Below are positions 19,844 to 29,856 of a stretch of 64,000 bases of DNA, in pieces. The number at the start of each line of letters is the position of its first letter. Position 1 is the stretch's first letter. A program made the position numbers and the translations under genes. The notes below the pieces were generated by a model. That model was not told the DNA's origin. It worked only from the letters and a program-made list of their open reading frames with translations, and ran no database searches. This stretch comes from a bacterium (lineage in GTDB: Bacteria > Bacillota > Bacilli > Lactobacillales > Streptococcaceae): the NCBI GenBank assembly GCA_905221035.1, contig CAJNBP010000004.1:1-64000 (forward strand), in the 5' to 3' direction.

Positions 19844-21178
19844 GTGTCTCAATCTTATATCAATGTTATCGGTGCTGGTTTGGCAGGTTCTGAAGCAGCC
19901 TACCAAATCGCAGAACGTGGTATTCCAGTTAAACTTTATGAAATGCGTGGGGTCAAGTCAACACCTCAGCACAAAACAGACAATTTTGCTGAGTTGGTTT
20001 GTTCCAATTCCCTACGTGGGGATGCTCTGACAAACGCCGTAGGGCTTCTTAAGGAAGAAATGCGTCGCTTGGGTTCTGTTATCTTAGAATCTGCTGAGGC
20101 TACACGTGTTCCTGCGGGTGGTGCCCTTGCGGTGGACCGTGATGGTTTCTCCCAAATGGTGACTGAAAAAGTGGCCAATCACCCCTTGATTGAAGTGGTG
20201 CGTGATGAAATTACAGAATTGCCGACTGACGTTATAACGGTTGTCGCGACTGGTCCTTTGACTAGCGATGCCCTGGCTGAAAAGATTCATGCCCTCAATG
20301 ACGGTGATGGTTTCTATTTCTACGACGCGGCAGCACCTATTATCGATGTCAACACCATTGATATGAGCAAGGTTTATCTCAAGTCTCGTTATGACAAGGG
20401 AGAAGCTGCCTACCTCAATGCTCCCATGACCAAGCAAGAGTTTATGGATTTCCATGAAGCCTTGGTTAATGCGGAAGAAGCACCGCTGAATTCCTTTGAA
20501 AAAGAAAAGTACTTTGAAGGTTGTATGCCTATCGAAGTCATGGCCAAACGTGGTATTAAAACCATGCTTTATGGCCCTATGAAACCAGTTGGTTTGGAGT
20601 ATCCAGACGACTATACAGGACCTCGTGATGGAGAGTTCAAAACACCTTACGCAGTTGTTCAACTTCGTCAGGACAATGCGGCTGGTAGTCTCTATAATAT
20701 CGTTGGTTTCCAGACCCACCTCAAATGGGGAGAACAAAAGCGTGTTTTCCAAATGATTCCAGGTCTTGAAAATGCGGAGTTTGTTCGCTATGGTGTCATG
20801 CACCGCAATTCTTACATGGATTCACCAAATCTTCTTGAGCAGACCTATCGTTCTAAGAAACAGCCAAACCTCTTCTTTGCTGGTCAGATGACGGGTGTAG
20901 AAGGCTATGTTGAGTCAGCAGCATCAGGCTTAGTTGCGGGGATTAACGCGGCTCGTCTCTTCAAGGGTGAAAGTGAAGCTATCTTCCCAGAGACCACAGC
21001 GATTGGAAGTCTGGCTCATTATATCACTCACGCTGATAGCAAACATTTCCAACCAATGAATGTCAACTTCGGAATTATCAAGGAGTTGGAAGGCGAGCGT
21101 ATCCGTGATAAGAAGGCTCGTTATGAAAAAATTGCAGAGCGTGCCCTTGCCGACTTAGAGGAATTTTTAACGGTCTAA
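19844..21178 (+). CDS. trmFO: tRNA (uracil-5-)-methyltransferase TrmFO
   Basis: TrmFO makes ribothymidine 54 in tRNA using methylenetetrahydrofolate and FAD. From the GTG at 19844 the product is 444 residues, begins [19 protein letters not shown] (FAD-binding Rossmann motif), and contains the family cysteines in [10 protein letters not shown] and EGCMPIEV. The frame is open upstream to 19772, but AAAGAGG at 19828-19834 and the family start support the GTG. Confidence 0.94.
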   Translation: MSQSYINVIGAGLAGSEAAYQIAERGIPVKLYEMRGVKSTPQHKTDNFAELVCSNSLRGDALTNAVGLLKEEMRRLGSVILESAEATRVPAGGALAVDRDGFSQMVTEKVANHPLIEVVRDEITELPTDVITVVATGPLTSDALAEKIHALNDGDGFYFYDAAAPIIDVNTIDMSKVYLKSRYDKGEAAYLNAPMTKQEFMDFHEALVNAEEAPLNSFEKEKYFEGCMPIEVMAKRGIKTMLYGPMKPVGLEYPDDYTGPRDGEFKTPYAVVQLRQDNAAGSLYNIVGFQTHLKWGEQKRVFQMIPGLENAEFVRYGVMHRNSYMDSPNLLEQTYRSKKQPNLFFAGQMTGVEGYVESAASGLVAGINAARLFKGESEAIFPETTAIGSLAHYITHADSKHFQPMNVNFGIIKELEGERIRDKKARYEKIAERALADLEEFLTV

Positions 21179-21225
21179 TTTTTTTCAAAGAATTGCTCAT
21201 GATACTATAAAAATCTTAGAAATTG

Positions 21226-21234
21226 TGATAAAAT
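21226..21234 (+). promoter_or_regulatory. Extended -10 promoter of pyrH-frr
   Basis: TGATAAAAT, about 28 bases before the pyrH start; no clear -35. Confidence 0.55.
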
Positions 21235-21261
21235 AGGTAGGATAAAAAAAGGAGAGTGAAA

Positions 21262-21999
21262 ATGGCGAATCCCAAGTATAAACGTATTTTAATCAAGTTA
21301 TCAGGTGAAGCCCTTGCCGGTGAACGTGGCGTAGGGATTGATATCCAAACAGTTCAAACAATCGCAAAAGAGATTCAAGAAGTTCATAGCTTAGGTATCG
21401 AAATTGCCCTTGTTATCGGTGGAGGAAATCTCTGGCGTGGAGAACCTGCTGCAGAAGCAGGAATGGACCGCGTTCAGGCAGATTACACAGGAATGCTTGG
21501 GACTGTTATGAATGCTCTTGTGATGGCAGATTCATTGCAACAAGTTGGTGTTGATACGCGTGTTCAAACAGCCATTGCTATGCAACAAGTGGCAGAGCCT
21601 TACGTACGTGGACGTGCCCTTCGTCACCTTGAAAAAGGCCGTATCGTTATCTTTGGTGCCGGAATTGGTTCACCATACTTCTCGACAGATACAACAGCGG
21701 CTCTTCGTGCAGCTGAAATCGAAGCAGATGCCATCCTTATGGCTAAAAATGGTGTCGACGGTGTTTATAATGCCGATCCTAAGAAGGACAAGACAGCCGT
21801 TAAGTTTGAAGAATTGACTCACCGTGACGTTATCAATAAAGGTCTTCGTATCATGGACTCAACAGCTTCAACCCTCTCAATGGACAACGACATTGACTTG
21901 GTTGTCTTCAACATGAACCAACCAGGCAACATCAAACGTGTCGTATTTGGTGAAAATATCGGAACAACAGTTTCAAATAATATCGAAGAAAAGGAATAA
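21262..21999 (+). CDS. pyrH: UMP kinase
   Basis: PyrH makes UDP from UMP and, in Gram-positives, is allosterically controlled by GTP and UTP. The 245-residue amino-acid-kinase-fold protein has [16 protein letters not shown] and [11 protein letters not shown] motifs. A GTG at 21256 is in frame, but GGAGAG is well placed for the ATG at 21262. Gap to frr is eight bases. Confidence 0.96.
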   Translation: MANPKYKRILIKLSGEALAGERGVGIDIQTVQTIAKEIQEVHSLGIEIALVIGGGNLWRGEPAAEAGMDRVQADYTGMLGTVMNALVMADSLQQVGVDTRVQTAIAMQQVAEPYVRGRALRHLEKGRIVIFGAGIGSPYFSTDTTAALRAAEIEADAILMAKNGVDGVYNADPKKDKTAVKFEELTHRDVINKGLRIMDSTASTLSMDNDIDLVVFNMNQPGNIKRVVFGENIGTTVSNNIEEKE

Positions 22000-22007
22000 G
22001 AAAGATT

Positions 22008-22565
22008 ATGGCTAACGCAATTATTGAAAAAGCTAAAGAGAGAATGACCCAGTCTCACCAATCACTTGCTCGTGAATTTGGTGGTATCCGTGCTGGACGT
22101 GCCAATGCAAGCTTGCTTGACCGTGTACATGTAGAATACTATGGAGTAGAAACTCCCCTTAACCAAATCGCTTCAATTACGATTCCAGAAGCGCGTGTTT
22201 TGTTGGTAACACCATTTGACAAATCTTCATTGAAAGATATCGAACGTGCCTTGAATGCTTCTGATCTTGGTATCACACCAGCTAACGATGGTTCTGTGAT
22301 TCGCTTGGTTATCCCAGCTCTTACAGAAGAAACTCGTCGTGACCTTGCTAAAGAAGTGAAGAAGGTCGGCGAAAATGCTAAAGTGGCTGTCCGCAATATC
22401 CGTCGCGATGCTATGGACGAAGCTAAGAAACAAGAAAAAGCAAAAGAAATCACTGAAGACGAATTGAAGACTCTTGAAAAAGATATTCAAAAAGTAACAG
22501 ACGATGCTGTTAAACACATCGACGACATGACTGCCAACAAAGAAAAAGAACTCTTGGAAGTCTAA
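22008..22565 (+). CDS. frr: Ribosome recycling factor
   Basis: RRF splits post-termination ribosomes together with EF-G. The 185-residue product has the family regions [14 protein letters not shown] and [15 protein letters not shown] and is mostly helical apart from the central beta domain. It is co-transcribed with pyrH, the conserved order. Confidence 0.97.
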   Translation: MANAIIEKAKERMTQSHQSLAREFGGIRAGRANASLLDRVHVEYYGVETPLNQIASITIPEARVLLVTPFDKSSLKDIERALNASDLGITPANDGSVIRLVIPALTEETRRDLAKEVKKVGENAKVAVRNIRRDAMDEAKKQEKAKEITEDELKTLEKDIQKVTDDAVKHIDDMTANKEKELLEV

Positions 22566-22576
22566 AAATAAACAGA

Positions 22577-22609
22577 AAAACTCAGTTGGCATTGCTGGCT
22601 GAGTTTTAT
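22577..22609 (+). terminator. pyrH-frr terminator
   Basis: AAAACTCAG (22577-22585) pairs with CTGAGTTTT (22599-22607). The A-tract suggests bidirectional capacity. The cvfB start lies only 16 bases further on, so cvfB is probably expressed by readthrough or from a promoter I cannot see. Confidence 0.8.
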
Positions 22610-22624
22610 TCGAAAGAAGGAAAT

Positions 22625-23479
22625 ATGAATACAAATCTTGCAAGTTTTATCGTTGGACTTATCATCGATGAAAATGACCGTTTTTACTTTGTGCAAAAGG
22701 ATGGCCAGACCTATGCGCTTGCCAAGGAAGAAGGTCAGCATACAGTAGGTGATACAGTCAAAGGTTTCGCCTATACAGATATGAAGCAAAAGCTCCGCTT
22801 GACCACTCTAGAAGTAACTGCCACTCAGGATCAATTTGGTTGGGGACGTGTCACAGAGGTTCGTAAGGACTTGGGTATCTTTGTAGATACAGGTCTTCCT
22901 GACAAGGAAATCGTTGTGTCACTTGATATTCTCCCTGAGCTCAAGGAACTCTGGCCTAAGAAAGGCGACCAACTCTACATCCGTCTTGAAGTGGACAAGA
23001 AAGACCGTATCTGGGGAGTTTTGGCCTATCAAGAAGACTTCCAACGTCTGGCTCGTCCTGCCTACAACAATATGCAGAACCAAAACTGGCCAGCCATTGT
23101 ATACCGCCTCAAGCTGTCAGGAACTTTTGTTTACCTACCAGAAAATAATATGCTTGGTTTTATTCACCCAAGTGAGCGTTATGCAGAACCACGTTTGGGG
23201 CAAGTCCTAGATGCGCGTGTCATTGGTTTCCGTGAAGTGGATCGTACTTTGAACCTCTCTCTCAAACCACGTTCCTTTGAAATGTTGGAAAACGATGCTC
23301 AGATGATTTTGACCTACTTGGAAAGCAATGGCGGTTTCATGACCTTAAATGATAAGTCATCTCCAGACGACATCAAGGCAACCTTTGGTATTTCTAAAGG
23401 TCAGTTCAAGAAAGCACTTGGTGGCTTGATGAAGGCTGGTAAAATCAAGCAAGACCAGTTTGGGACAGAATTGATTTAG
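22625..23479 (+). CDS. cvfB: CvfB-family S1 RNA-binding protein
   Basis: A 284-residue protein made of S1-type OB domains and a C-terminal winged helix, as in the CvfB/YitL family, which influences virulence gene expression in Gram-positives by RNA binding. S1-like segments are visible at about 70-130 ([18 protein letters not shown]) and 145-215; the winged helix is at about 220-284. The longer frame from 22586 runs through the frr terminator; GAAGGA before the ATG at 22625 supports the chosen start. Confidence 0.87.
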   Translation: MNTNLASFIVGLIIDENDRFYFVQKDGQTYALAKEEGQHTVGDTVKGFAYTDMKQKLRLTTLEVTATQDQFGWGRVTEVRKDLGIFVDTGLPDKEIVVSLDILPELKELWPKKGDQLYIRLEVDKKDRIWGVLAYQEDFQRLARPAYNNMQNQNWPAIVYRLKLSGTFVYLPENNMLGFIHPSERYAEPRLGQVLDARVIGFREVDRTLNLSLKPRSFEMLENDAQMILTYLESNGGFMTLNDKSSPDDIKATFGISKGQFKKALGGLMKAGKIKQDQFGTELI

Positions 23480-23487
23480 GGTGGTAT

Positions 23488-23703
23488 ATGAGAAAATCAT
23501 TTTACACTTGGCTCATGACTGAGCGTAATCCTAAAAGTAACAGTCCTAAGGCTATCTTGGCAGACCTCGCTTTTGAAGAGTCAGCTTTTCCAAAACACAC
23601 AGATGATTTTGATGAGGTCAGTCGTTTTTTGGAGGAACATGCCAGTTTTTCCTTTAATTTAAGTGACTTTGATAGCGTTTGGCAGGAATATCTAGAACAC
23701 TAA
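23488..23703 (+). CDS. YozE family (UPF0346) protein
   Basis: A 71-residue acidic protein of the YozE/UPF0346 family, recognisable from [20 protein letters not shown] and the [21 protein letters not shown] stretch split by the family aromatic pattern. It folds as a small sterile-alpha-motif-like helical bundle; the function is unknown. It follows cvfB by eight bases and is probably co-transcribed. Confidence 0.85.
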   Translation: MRKSFYTWLMTERNPKSNSPKAILADLAFEESAFPKHTDDFDEVSRFLEEHASFSFNLSDFDSVWQEYLEH

Positions 23704-23710
23704 ATAAAAT

Positions 23711-23740
23711 GAGATTGAGTAGCAATTTTTCAGTCTCTTT
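23711..23740 (+). terminator. Weak terminator after yozE
   Basis: GAGATTGA (23711-23718) and TCAGTCTC (23730-23737) form an 8-bp stem with only a three-T tail. Confidence 0.4.
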
Positions 23741-23748
23741 GCTATAAT
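23740..23748 (+). promoter_or_regulatory. Extended -10 promoter of phoH
   Basis: TGCTATAAT located 34 bases before the phoH start. Confidence 0.6.
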
Positions 23749-23782
23749 AAAAAGAAATAAAAGGATTAGAGAGGTTCTTTAT

Positions 23783-24787
23783 TTGAAGGAACATTCAATA
23801 GACATTCAACTGAGTCATCCAGATGACCTGTTTCATCTTTTTGGTTCCAATGAGCGCCATCTTCGTTTGATGGAAGAAGAGCTCGATGTGGTGATCCATG
23901 CTCGTACGGAGATTGTGCAGGTTTTGGGAGAAGAGTCTGCCTGTGAGGAAGCCCGTCAGGTTATTCAGGCTTTGATGGTCTTGGTAAATCGTGGGATAAC
24001 CGTTGGTACGCCAGATGTGGTGACTGCGATTAGTATGGTCAAAAACGATGAAATCGACAAGTTTGTCGCTCTTTATGAAGAAGAAATCATCAAGGATAAT
24101 ACTGGGAAGCCTATACGTGTCAAAACACTGGGTCAAAAACTTTATGTGGACAGTGTTAAACAGCACGATGTGACCTTTGGAATCGGACCAGCAGGGACAG
24201 GGAAGACCTTTCTTGCAGTGACCTTGGCAGTGACTGCCCTTAAACGTGGGCAGGTCAAGCGAATTATCCTAACTCGTCCAGCAGTGGAAGCAGGAGAGAG
24301 TCTAGGTTTTCTTCCGGGTGATCTTAAGGAGAAGGTGGATCCTTACCTTAGACCTGTTTATGATGCCTTGTACCAGATTCTGGGGAAAGACCAAACGACT
24401 CGTCTCATGGAGCGTGAAATTATCGAGATTGCTCCCCTTGCCTATATGCGTGGACGAACCTTGGATGATGCCTTTGTCATTCTTGATGAGGCGCAAAATA
24501 CGACCATCATGCAGATGAAGATGTTCTTGACTCGTTTAGGCTTTAATTCTAAAATGATTGTCAATGGAGATATTAGTCAGATTGACTTGCCACGTAATGT
24601 CAAGTCCGGTTTGATTGATGCCCAGGAGAAACTCAAGAACATTCACCAAATCGACTTTGTTCATTTTTCAGCTAAGGATGTGGTTCGCCATCCAGTTGTC
24701 GCTCAGATTATCCGAGCTTATGAACCAGCACCGGTCAAGAATGAAGAGAGTGAAGAATTAGAGTCTCAACCTCTGTCTGAAGGATAG
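23783..24787 (+). CDS. phoH: PhoH-family ATPase
   Basis: A 334-residue PhoH/PhoL-type ATPase, likely acting in RNA metabolism or ribosome-associated processes; the precise role is not settled. It has an N-terminal KH-like region (about 1-110), Walker A GPAGTGKT (135-142) and Walker B-type VILDEAQN (232-239), plus GDISQIDLP. The start is a TTG with GAGAGG upstream; no better ATG exists before the conserved region. Confidence 0.92.
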   Translation: MKEHSIDIQLSHPDDLFHLFGSNERHLRLMEEELDVVIHARTEIVQVLGEESACEEARQVIQALMVLVNRGITVGTPDVVTAISMVKNDEIDKFVALYEEEIIKDNTGKPIRVKTLGQKLYVDSVKQHDVTFGIGPAGTGKTFLAVTLAVTALKRGQVKRIILTRPAVEAGESLGFLPGDLKEKVDPYLRPVYDALYQILGKDQTTRLMEREIIEIAPLAYMRGRTLDDAFVILDEAQNTTIMQMKMFLTRLGFNSKMIVNGDISQIDLPRNVKSGLIDAQEKLKNIHQIDFVHFSAKDVVRHPVVAQIIRAYEPAPVKNEESEELESQPLSEG

Positions 24788-24893
24788 TTCTTTTGTAATT
24801 AAAGTTATCTCAATGCTAAGTATAAATTTGCTTTTTAACTATTTCATTCAATATCCTTATCTTAGTTAGAAACTTTTCAAGTGGTGGAATCCT

Positions 24894-25463
24894 ATGGAAT
24901 CAATTTTTGTAAAACTTGCCCAGTATCCGTCTATAGAAACAGAGCGCTTATTGCTTAGACCTGTAACCTTGGATGATGCGGAAGCTATGTTTGAGTATGC
25001 CTCAGACAGAGAAAATACGCGCTACACTTTTCCAACAAATCAAAGCTTGGAAGAAACCAAGAATAACATTGCTCAGTTCTACTTGGCCAATCCCTTGGGA
25101 CGCTGGGGAATAGAACTAAAAAGCAATGGTCAGTTTATTGGAACCATTGACTTGCACAAGATTGATCCTGTTCTTAAGAAGGCAGCTATTGGCTACATTA
25201 TCAATAAAAAGTATTGGAATCAAGGTTTGACGACAGAAGCCAATCGTGCCGTGATTGAGCTGGCTTTTGAGAAGATTGGAATGAACAAGTTGACCGCCCT
25301 TCACGATAAGGATAATCCCGCATCTGGCAAAGTCATGGAGAAATCAGGCATGCGTTTTTCTCATGCAGAACCATATGCTTGTATGGACCAGCATGAAGAA
25401 GGCAGAATCGTTACAAGAGTTCATTATATCCTCACCAAGGAAGACTATTTTGCAAATAAATAA
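24894..25463 (+). CDS. GNAT-family N-acetyltransferase (RimJ/RimL type)
   Basis: A 189-residue acetyltransferase. It begins with the typical ETERLLLRPVTLDDAEAMFEY segment and has the acetyl-CoA region GYIINKKYWNQGLTTEANRA (about 101-120), followed by DNPASGKVMEKSGM. The relation to RimJ/RimL suggests N-terminal or amine acetylation, but the substrate is unknown. It is transcribed alone and followed by a terminator. Confidence 0.85.
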   Translation: MESIFVKLAQYPSIETERLLLRPVTLDDAEAMFEYASDRENTRYTFPTNQSLEETKNNIAQFYLANPLGRWGIELKSNGQFIGTIDLHKIDPVLKKAAIGYIINKKYWNQGLTTEANRAVIELAFEKIGMNKLTALHDKDNPASGKVMEKSGMRFSHAEPYACMDQHEEGRIVTRVHYILTKEDYFANK

Positions 25464-25464
25464 G

Positions 25465-25496
25465 CAGTTGAGAAGAAATTTTCAACTGTTTTTTCT
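25465..25496 (+). terminator. Terminator after the acetyltransferase gene
   Basis: CAGTTGA (25465-25471) and TCAACTG (25482-25488) are followed by T6. Confidence 0.8.
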
Positions 25497-25502
25497 TCCT
25501 CT

Positions 25503-25510
25503 TACGAATA
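25503..25510 (+). promoter_or_regulatory. SigX (ComX) box of comEA-comEC
   Basis: TACGAATA with T-rich sequence upstream is the cin-box/combox bound by the competence sigma factor. It sits 20 bases before the comEA start, matching late competence control of the DNA-uptake operon. Confidence 0.92.
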
Positions 25511-25529
25511 ATCTAAGAGAGGAGAAAAT

Positions 25530-26180
25530 ATGGAAGTAATTATCGAGAAAATCAAAGAGTATAAAATCATCGTCATTTGCACTGGTCTGGGCTTGCTTGT
25601 AGGAGGATTTTTCCTGCTAAAACCAGCTCCACAAACACCTGTAAAAGAACCGAATTTGCAGGCTGAAGTTGCAGCAGTTTCCAAGGATTCGGTATCGGAA
25701 AAGGAAGTAAAGAAGGAAGAAAAGGACGAACCCCTTGAACAAGATTTGATCACAGTAGATGTGAAAGGTGCTGTCAAATCGCCGGGTATTTACGACTTGC
25801 CAGTAGGTAGTCGGGTCAATGATGCTGTTCAAAAGGCGGGTGGCTTGACAGAGCAAGCAGACAGCAAATCGCTCAATCTAGCTCGGAAAGTTAGTGATGA
25901 AGCTCTGGTTTACGTTCCAACTAAGGGAGAAGAAGTGACTAGTCAACAGACTGGTTCTGGAACGGCTTCTTCAACGAGCAAGGAAAAAAAGGTCAATCTC
26001 AACAAGGCCAGCCTGGAAGAGCTCAAGCAGGTCAAGGGATTAGGTGGCAAACGAGCTCAGGATATTATCGACCATCGTGAGGCAAATGGCAAGTTCAAGT
26101 CGGTTGATGAACTCAAGAAGGTTTCTGGTATTGGTGCTAAAACCATAGAAAAGCTAAAAGACTATGTTACAGTGGACTAA
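25530..26180 (+). CDS. comEA: Competence DNA receptor ComEA (CelA)
   Basis: ComEA binds double-stranded DNA at the outer face of the membrane during transformation. The 216-residue product has a membrane anchor (about 12-31), a charged linker, an SLBB domain (about 74-130), a Ser/Thr/Gly hinge, and a C-terminal helix-hairpin-helix DNA-binding domain (about 152-216) with VKGLGGKRAQDIIDHR and VSGIGAKTIEKLK. It overlaps comEC by 17 bases. Confidence 0.96.
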   Translation: MEVIIEKIKEYKIIVICTGLGLLVGGFFLLKPAPQTPVKEPNLQAEVAAVSKDSVSEKEVKKEEKDEPLEQDLITVDVKGAVKSPGIYDLPVGSRVNDAVQKAGGLTEQADSKSLNLARKVSDEALVYVPTKGEEVTSQQTGSGTASSTSKEKKVNLNKASLEELKQVKGLGGKRAQDIIDHREANGKFKSVDELKKVSGIGAKTIEKLKDYVTVD

Positions 26181-28404
26181 GAATTTCCCAATTCCCCTAA
26201 TCTATCTGAGTTTTCTATTGCTCTGGCTTTATTACGCCATTTTCTCAGCATCATATATCGCACTGTTAGGCTTCGTTTTTCTGCTGATCTGTCTCTTTAT
26301 CCAATTTCCGTGGAAGTCTGTTAGAAAAGTTCTAGTGATTTGTGGAATCTTTGGTTTCTGGTTTGTTTTTCAAACTTGGCAACAGAGCCAAGCGAGTCAA
26401 AACCTAGCGGATTTTGTTGAAAGGGTACGGATTTTGCCTGAAACTATTAAGGTCAATGGAGATAGCCTATCTTTTCGTGGTAAGTCTGATGGACGAATTT
26501 TTCAAGTCTATTACAAGCTTCAGTCCGAGAATGAAAAAGAAGCCTTTCAAACCTTAACAGACCTTCATGAGATAGAACTTGAAGGAAAACTTTCGGAGCC
26601 AGAAGGGCAGAGAAATTTTGGAGGCTTTGACTACCAAGCCTATCTGAAGACTCAGGGAATTTACCAAACTCTCAATATCAAAAAAATCCATTCACTTCAA
26701 AAGATTGGCAGTTGGGATATAGGAGAAAATCTATCCAGTTTACGTCGAAAGGCTGTGGTTTGGATCAAGACGCACTTTCCAGACCCTATGCGCAACTACA
26801 TGACGGGGCTCTTGCTAGGACATCTGGACACAGATTTTGAGGAGATGAATGAGCTTTATTCCAGTCTAGGAATTATCCATCTTTTTGCCTTGTCGGGTAT
26901 GCAAGTAGGATTTTTCATGGATGGCTTTAAGAAACTACTTTTGCGATTGGGCTTGACCCAAGAAAAGTTGAAATGGCTGACCTATCCCTTTTCCCTTATC
27001 TATGCTGGTCTGACAGGATTTTCGGCATCGGTCATTCGCAGTCTCTTGCAGAAGCTACTGGCTCAGCATGGGGTTAAGGGATTGGATAATTTTGCCTTAA
27101 CGGTTCTTGTTCTCTTTATCGTCATGCCCAACTTTTTCCTGACTGCAGGAGGAGTCTTGTCCTGCGCTTATGCTTTTATCTTAACCATGACCAGCAAAGA
27201 AGGGGAGGGCCTCAAGGATGTTGCTAGAGAAAGTTTAGTCATTTCCTTGGGAATATTACCCATTTTATCCTTCTATTTTGCAGAATTTCAGCCTTGGTCT
27301 ATCCTTTTGACCTTTGTCTTTTCCTTTCTATTTGACTTAGTCTTCTTACCTCTCTTGTCTATCTTATTTTCCCTTTCCTTTCTCTATCCAGTCATTCAGC
27401 TTAATTTTCTCTTTGAGTGGTTGGAGGGGATTATTCGATTAGTATCACAGGTGGCAAGTAGACCTCTGGTCTTTGGACAACCCAATGCATGGCTGTTGAT
27501 ACTACTGTTGATTTCTTTGGCTTTGGTCTATGATTTGAGGAAAAACATTAAAAGTCTAGCAGTATTGAGCTTATTGATTGTAGGTCTCTTTTGCTTAACC
27601 AAGCATCCACTGGAAAATGAAATTACCATGCTGGATGTTGGGCAAGGGGAAAGTATTTTCCTAAGGGATGTAACTGGGAAGACCATTCTCATAGATGTAG
27701 GTGGCAAGGCAGAGTCTGATAAGAAAATTGAAAAATGGCAAGAAAAGATGACGACCAGCAATGCACAGAGAAGCTTGATACCCTATCTTAAAAGTCGAGG
27801 AGTGGCCAAGATTGACCAGCTGATTTTGACCAATACAGACAAGGAGCATGTTGGAGATTTGTTGGAGGTGACCAAGGCTTTCCATGTAGGCGAAATTTTA
27901 GTGTCAAAAGGCAGTTTGAAACAGAAGGAATTTGTAGCAGAACTACAGGCGACTCAAACTAAAGTGCTTAGTGTGACAGTAGGAGAGAACTTGCCAATTT
28001 TTGGAAGTCAGTTAGAAGTTCTATCTCCAAGGAAAATTGGAGATGGGGGTCATGAAGATTCCTTGGTTCTGTATGGGAAACTTTTGGATAAGCACTTTCT
28101 CTTTACTGGAAATTTGGATGAAAAAGGAGAGAAGGATTTGCTGAAGAACTATCCAGACTTGAAAGTAGATGTTTTGAAAGCTGGCCAACATGGCTCTAAA
28201 AATTCAACAAATCCAGTTTTCCTAGAAAAACTCAAACCAGAGATTACACTCATTTCAGTTGGAAAGAACAATCGAACGAAACTCCCCCATCAGGAAACCT
28301 TGACACGACTGGAAGGTATCAATAGTAAAGTTTACCGAACTGACCAGCATGGAGCTATACGCTTTAAAGGGTGGAATAGTTGGAAGATTGAAACGGTTGG
28401 TTAA
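26164..28404 (+). CDS. comEC: DNA channel protein ComEC (CelB)
   Basis: ComEC carries single-stranded DNA across the membrane. The 746-residue product shows N-terminal membrane helices and an OB-like extracellular segment (about 70-170), a central Competence domain with many helices (about 210-480), and a C-terminal metallo-beta-lactamase-like domain (about 487-746) starting TMLDVGQGESIFL. The MBL metal motif is degenerate (TNTDKEH in place of the usual HxHxDH). It is translated within the end of comEA and depends on the same SigX box. Confidence 0.96.
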   Translation: MLQWTKNFPIPLIYLSFLLLWLYYAIFSASYIALLGFVFLLICLFIQFPWKSVRKVLVICGIFGFWFVFQTWQQSQASQNLADFVERVRILPETIKVNGDSLSFRGKSDGRIFQVYYKLQSENEKEAFQTLTDLHEIELEGKLSEPEGQRNFGGFDYQAYLKTQGIYQTLNIKKIHSLQKIGSWDIGENLSSLRRKAVVWIKTHFPDPMRNYMTGLLLGHLDTDFEEMNELYSSLGIIHLFALSGMQVGFFMDGFKKLLLRLGLTQEKLKWLTYPFSLIYAGLTGFSASVIRSLLQKLLAQHGVKGLDNFALTVLVLFIVMPNFFLTAGGVLSCAYAFILTMTSKEGEGLKDVARESLVISLGILPILSFYFAEFQPWSILLTFVFSFLFDLVFLPLLSILFSLSFLYPVIQLNFLFEWLEGIIRLVSQVASRPLVFGQPNAWLLILLLISLALVYDLRKNIKSLAVLSLLIVGLFCLTKHPLENEITMLDVGQGESIFLRDVTGKTILIDVGGKAESDKKIEKWQEKMTTSNAQRSLIPYLKSRGVAKIDQLILTNTDKEHVGDLLEVTKAFHVGEILVSKGSLKQKEFVAELQATQTKVLSVTVGENLPIFGSQLEVLSPRKIGDGGHEDSLVLYGKLLDKHFLFTGNLDEKGEKDLLKNYPDLKVDVLKAGQHGSKNSTNPVFLEKLKPEITLISVGKNNRTKLPHQETLTRLEGINSKVYRTDQHGAIRFKGWNSWKIETVG

Positions 28405-28439
28405 TGAGCACAAACTTTTCAAAAAAATAACTTTTTATC

Positions 28440-28468
28440 TTGACAAGGGCTAGAAAACTTGGTATCAT
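28440..28468 (+). promoter_or_regulatory. Promoter of infC-rpmI-rplT
   Basis: Consensus -35 TTGACA (28440-28445), a 17-base spacer, and TATCAT (28463-28468) with an extended TGG. Confidence 0.85.
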
Positions 28469-28474
28469 ATAAAA

Positions 28475-28632
28475 GTTGAGAAAAGCAGAAGTGAGAGCTT
28501 CTCGCCTTGTGACATTAAGTTGCCTGGCCCTACGGATGAAAAGTTTCTAAGAAACGCTATCATAACGTGCGGGCTTGTATTATTACGAGTCCGTTATTGT
28601 TTTTCTCTAATAAAACAAAAGAGGTGAAAACC
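28475..28632 (+). promoter_or_regulatory. L20-type leader of infC-rpmI-rplT
   Basis: About 158 bases of structured leader precede infC. It ends with an intrinsic terminator (28570-28605) upstream of the coding region, the arrangement used in Firmicutes for attenuation by excess L20. The terminator is seen directly; the L20 effector is inferred from family knowledge. Confidence 0.75.
28570..28605 (+). terminator. Leader attenuator before infC
   Basis: CGGGCTTGTA (28570-28579) pairs with TACGAGTCCG (28584-28593) around TTAT, followed by TTATTGTTTTT. Confidence 0.8.
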
Positions 28633-29154
28633 ATAGCAAAGCAAGACTTATTCATCAATGATGAGATTCGTGTACGTGAAGTTCGCTTGATTGGTCTTGA
28701 AGGAGAACAGCTAGGCATCAAGCCACTCAGTGAAGCGCAAGCTTTGGCTGATAACGCTAATGTTGACCTAGTATTGATTCAACCCCAAGCCAAACCGCCT
28801 GTTGCAAAAATTATGGACTACGGTAAGTTCAAATTTGAGTACCAGAAGAAGCAAAAAGAACAACGTAAAAAACAAAGTGTTGTTACTGTGAAAGAAGTTC
28901 GTCTAAGTCCAACTATTGACAAGGGTGACTTTGATACAAAACTTCGCAATGCACGCAAATTCCTTGAAAAAGGAAATAAAGTTAAGGTATCTATTCGCTT
29001 TAAGGGTCGTATGATTACCCATAAAGAGATTGGTGCAAAAGTTTTAGCCGAGTTTGCTGAAGCAACTCAAGATATTGCCATCATCGAACAACGTGCTAAA
29101 ATGGATGGACGTCAAATGTTCATGCAATTGGCGCCAGCGACTGACAAAAAATAA
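28633..29154 (+). CDS. infC: Translation initiation factor IF-3, probable AUA start
   Basis: IF-3 prevents premature subunit joining and proofreads the initiator tRNA. The frame has no ATG near the conserved start. AGAGGTG at 28620-28626 is ideally spaced from the ATA at 28633, giving a 173-residue protein ([19 protein letters not shown]), the usual IF-3 length. GTG at 28624 and TTG at 28597 are in-frame alternatives, the latter often annotated in relatives. Rare start codons are typical for infC because IF-3 discriminates against them, giving autoregulation. The N-domain, lysine-rich linker ([13 protein letters not shown]) and C-domain are intact. Confidence 0.93.
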
Positions 29155-29186
29155 TTGTCAGAAAGTTAAATAAAGGAGAAAAAATC

Positions 29187-29387
29187 ATGCCAAAACAAAA
29201 AACACACCGCGCATCAGCTAAACGTTTCAAACGTACAGGTTCTGGTGGACTTAAACGTTTCCGTGCTTACACTTCTCACCGTTTCCACGGAAAAACTAAG
29301 AAACAACGTCGTCATCTTCGTAAAGCATCTATGGTGCATTCAGGAGATTACAAACGTATCAAAGCAATGCTTACTCGCTTGAAATAA
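29187..29387 (+). CDS. rpmI: 50S ribosomal protein L35
   Basis: The 66-residue basic L35 starts [20 protein letters not shown] and ends with the family [15 protein letters not shown] is well placed. It is the middle gene of infC-rpmI-rplT. Confidence 0.98.
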   Translation: MPKQKTHRASAKRFKRTGSGGLKRFRAYTSHRFHGKTKKQRRHLRKASMVHSGDYKRIKAMLTRLK

Positions 29388-29438
29388 TAGTTTGACTGTA
29401 AGTAAACAATTCTAGGAAATATTTGGAGGAAATAAAAC

Positions 29439-29798
29439 ATGGCACGTGTTAAAGGTGGCGTTGTATCACGCAAACGTCGTAAACGTATTCTTAAATTAGC
29501 AAAAGGTTACTATGGAGCTAAACACATCTTGTTCCGTACTGCAAAAGAACAAGTAATGAACTCTTACTACTATGCATACCGTGACCGTCGTCAGAAAAAA
29601 CGTGACTTCCGCAAATTGTGGATCACTCGTATCAATGCGGCAGCTCGTATGAACGGACTTTCATACTCACAATTGATGCATGGTTTGAAATTAGCTGAGA
29701 TTGAAGTTAACCGTAAAATGCTTGCTGACTTGGCTGTTAACGATGCAGCAGCTTTCACAGCTCTTGCAGATGCAGCTAAAGCAAAACTTGGTAAATAA
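29439..29798 (+). CDS. rplT: 50S ribosomal protein L20
   Basis: The 119-residue L20 is an early assembly protein of the large subunit and the likely repressor of this operon through the leader. It shows the long basic N-terminal helix ([21 protein letters not shown]) split by conserved tyrosines, and the C-terminal domain that binds rRNA or its own leader. TGGAGG precedes the ATG. Confidence 0.98.
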   Translation: MARVKGGVVSRKRRKRILKLAKGYYGAKHILFRTAKEQVMNSYYYAYRDRRQKKRDFRKLWITRINAAARMNGLSYSQLMHGLKLAEIEVNRKMLADLAVNDAAAFTALADAAKAKLGK

Positions 29799-29804
29799 TA
29801 ACAG

Positions 29805-29836
29805 ATAAGACTGGAACAGGATTGTCCCAGTCTTTT
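29805..29836 (+). terminator. rplT operon terminator
   Basis: AAGACTGG (29805-29812) and CCAGTCTT (29827-29834) form the stem, then T. Confidence 0.85.
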
Positions 29837-29856
29837 TGAAAATAAAGGAGAAAAAT

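Noticed and set aside
20084..20803. 239-residue minus-strand ORF inside trmFO
   Set aside because: Antisense to a well-conserved gene, no ribosome site, and no recognisable domain.
22586..22624. Longer start for cvfB
   Set aside because: It would encode the arm of the frr terminator; the ATG at 22625 has a ribosome site.
26164..28404. ComEC as inactive because of its degenerate MBL motif
   Set aside because: Altered metal ligands are frequent in streptococcal ComEC; the reading frame is full length and SigX control is intact.
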